Assembly (NCBI RefSeq): GCF_029525575.1
Contig: NZ_JAPDIA010000003.1
Span: forward strand, 984,214-1,048,213
DNA: 64,000 bases
Origin: Cohnella rhizosphaerae
GTDB lineage: Bacteria > Bacillota > Bacilli > Paenibacillales > Paenibacillaceae
Reading direction: 5' to 3'
Shown: piece by piece, positions 62,682-64,000 of the stretch
How positions within the stretch are numbered: position 1 is the stretch's first letter
How the letters are laid out: every line of letters starts with the position of its first letter
Program-made: the position numbers and the translations under genes
Notes under the pieces: model-generated
What the model was told of the DNA's origin: nothing
Seen by the model: only the letters and a program-made list of their open reading frames with translations
Database searches by the model: none

Positions 62682-64000
62682 ATGATGGCATGGCAGCGAG
62701 TACGGTTTTGGCTCACGAAGCCGTTTGTGTTGTTCTCCCTCTTGATGATTCTGAAAATGTACCTGGCGGGGTACGTCATTTTCGAGGGATGGCGTCTGTG
62801 GCTTGCCGCTCGCGACGGGCCTGCCGTCCGTATGGGTCGTCTTCTGCCTGATCGAGCTGCTCGCGCCCAGGCGCAAGCTCGGCTTGTATTTAACGGCGAA
62901 CGGCGTTTTGACGTCGGTCTATTTTGCCGTGATTATGTATTATAAATATTTCGGCGTCATCGTCACCTACCATGCGCTGCAGCAGGTGAACCAGGTCACG
63001 GAGGTCAAGGGGGAGCGTTTTCTCGCTGCTGCATCCTTACTTCTTGCTTATCTACACCGATTTCGTCGTACTGCTGCTCCTGCTGTGTCTGAGCAAGCCG
63101 TTCTGCGCCTGGGGACGCGGACTCAAGATCCGCGAACGGCGCAGCGTGCTGTCCGTCATCGGCGTGCTGTCGCTGGCCGCTTGCATCTTTACCGTCTGGC
63201 CGTACCGGCATAGCATGAACGAGGTCGTGCAGGCGGAGAAAATGGGCATCGTCAACTACGAGGTCTACGCCGCGTTCGCGCCTTCCAAGGACCGGCCCGT
63301 CGACGTCTCCGGCATCACGCAGGCGCAGATCGACCAGCTTAAAGGCTATACGCCGCCGCCCGGCACGCCGCTCTATTGGGGCAAGGCCAGCGGCAAAAAC
63401 GTGCTCGTCGTCCAGATGGAGGCGCTGCAGAACTTCCTGATCGGCAAGTCCGTGGACGGTCAGGTCGTCACGCCCAACCTGAATGCGCTCGTCGGCGACA
63501 GCCTTTACTTCGACCGATTCTACCAGCAGGTCGGGCAGGGCAACACGGCGGACGCGGAGTTCGTCGTGAACACGTCGATGTTCGTGCCGAGCCATGGCGC
63601 GGCTTCGCAGGAGTACGCGGGCAAGGAGCTGCCGGGCATGCCCCGCTTGTTCGGCTCTAACGGGTACGACACCGCGACGTTCCATACGAACGACGCCGTG
63701 TTCTGGAACCGCACGGAGCTGTATCCGGCGCTAGGCTGGCAGACGTATTACGATAAAAAGCTGTTCGGCGACGAGGATACGGTCATGTTCGGCGCTTCCG
63801 ACGAAGTGCTGTACGCCAAGTCCGCGGAAAAGCTGGCGGAGATGGCGGCGGGCGGCAAACCTTTCTACGCGCAGCTGATCTCCATGTCCGGCCACCATCC
63901 GTACAAGATTCCGTCGCGCAAGTACAAGATGGAGCTGCCGGACCGCTTCAAGGGCACGCTGGTCGGCGATTATATCCGCGCGCAGAATTACGCGGACTTC
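62682..64000 (+). CDS. Second lipoteichoic acid synthase family protein, 3' end outside window (two frame errors)
   Basis: Same architecture as the protein at 28517: N-terminal helices (WLTKPFVLFSLLMILKMYLAG, VIMYYKYFGVIVTYHAL) then the sulfatase domain with VVQMEALQNFLIG, QVGQGNTADAEF (nucleophile Thr preserved), FHTNDAVFWNR, SMSGHHPYK. TT at 62803-62804 (one T too many) and G5 at 63009-63013 must be corrected. Cut off by the window end at about residue 439. May be an LtaS isozyme or a primase-like paralogue. Confidence 0.82.

Overview
The window looks like a chromosome segment of a GC-rich, Gram-positive, spore-forming Paenibacillaceae (Cohnella/Paenibacillus type). Evidence: sugar ABC importers made of a lipoprotein plus two permeases without their own ATPase, YesM/YesN-type two-component regulators, an S-layer-anchored amylopullulanase, lipoteichoic acid synthase paralogues, CuAO_N-domain secreted proteins and AGGAGG-type ribosome binding sites. 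The organism assignment is inference from gene content.

Layout. 1-4.5 kb: end of cydC, a short AT-rich island with a small protein, a tiny membrane protein and the deleted remnant of a C39-peptidase bacteriocin exporter, then an ion-transporter-superfamily permease. 4.6-15.8 kb: AraC regulator, oligosaccharide ABC importer (lipoprotein and two permeases) and a ~2016-residue GH13 amylopullulanase with SLH domains and a MalR/LacI-like operator. 16.1-23.1 kb: YesN/YesM two-component pair divergent from a second sugar importer; a 16-bp motif is shared by its two promoters. 23.1-25.7 kb: IS110-family transposase with structured noncoding flanks, then a 50-bp tandem repeat array. 25.7-28.1 kb: polar amino-acid ABC importer. 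28.5-41.8 kb: LtaS, DUF445 protein, hybrid histidine kinase, acyl-CoA dehydrogenase-like protein, IF-3 paralogue, two divergent sulfate-binding proteins, CuAO_N/WG-repeat protein and a DUF3990-type putative toxin pair. 42.1-57.8 kb: a complete type I-C CRISPR-Cas locus, cas3-cas5c-cas8c-cas7-cas4-cas1-cas2, flanked by two outward-pointing arrays of 40 and 64 repeats whose leaders both lie next to the cas genes. 58.1-64 kb: CuAO_N protein, SWIM/SNF2 helicase, small hypothetical gene and the start of a second LtaS.

A warning for any user: the sequence carries about 42 apparent single-base insertions, nearly all in homopolymers (G5-G8, A6-A7, T6-T9, C6), and all lengthen the run. They break about two thirds of the longer genes, yet removing one base restores a family-typical protein each time. 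I treat them as consensus errors and give gene spans across them; affected genes are described as one CDS.

The most informative biology is in the CRISPR locus. The two leaders are colinear over 137 nt with only phased blocks conserved. The two arrays use repeats that differ essentially only in the hairpin loop. Two adjacent spacers overlap and so expose a TTC PAM. Two other spacers sample the same protospacer with a base change in the expected seed.
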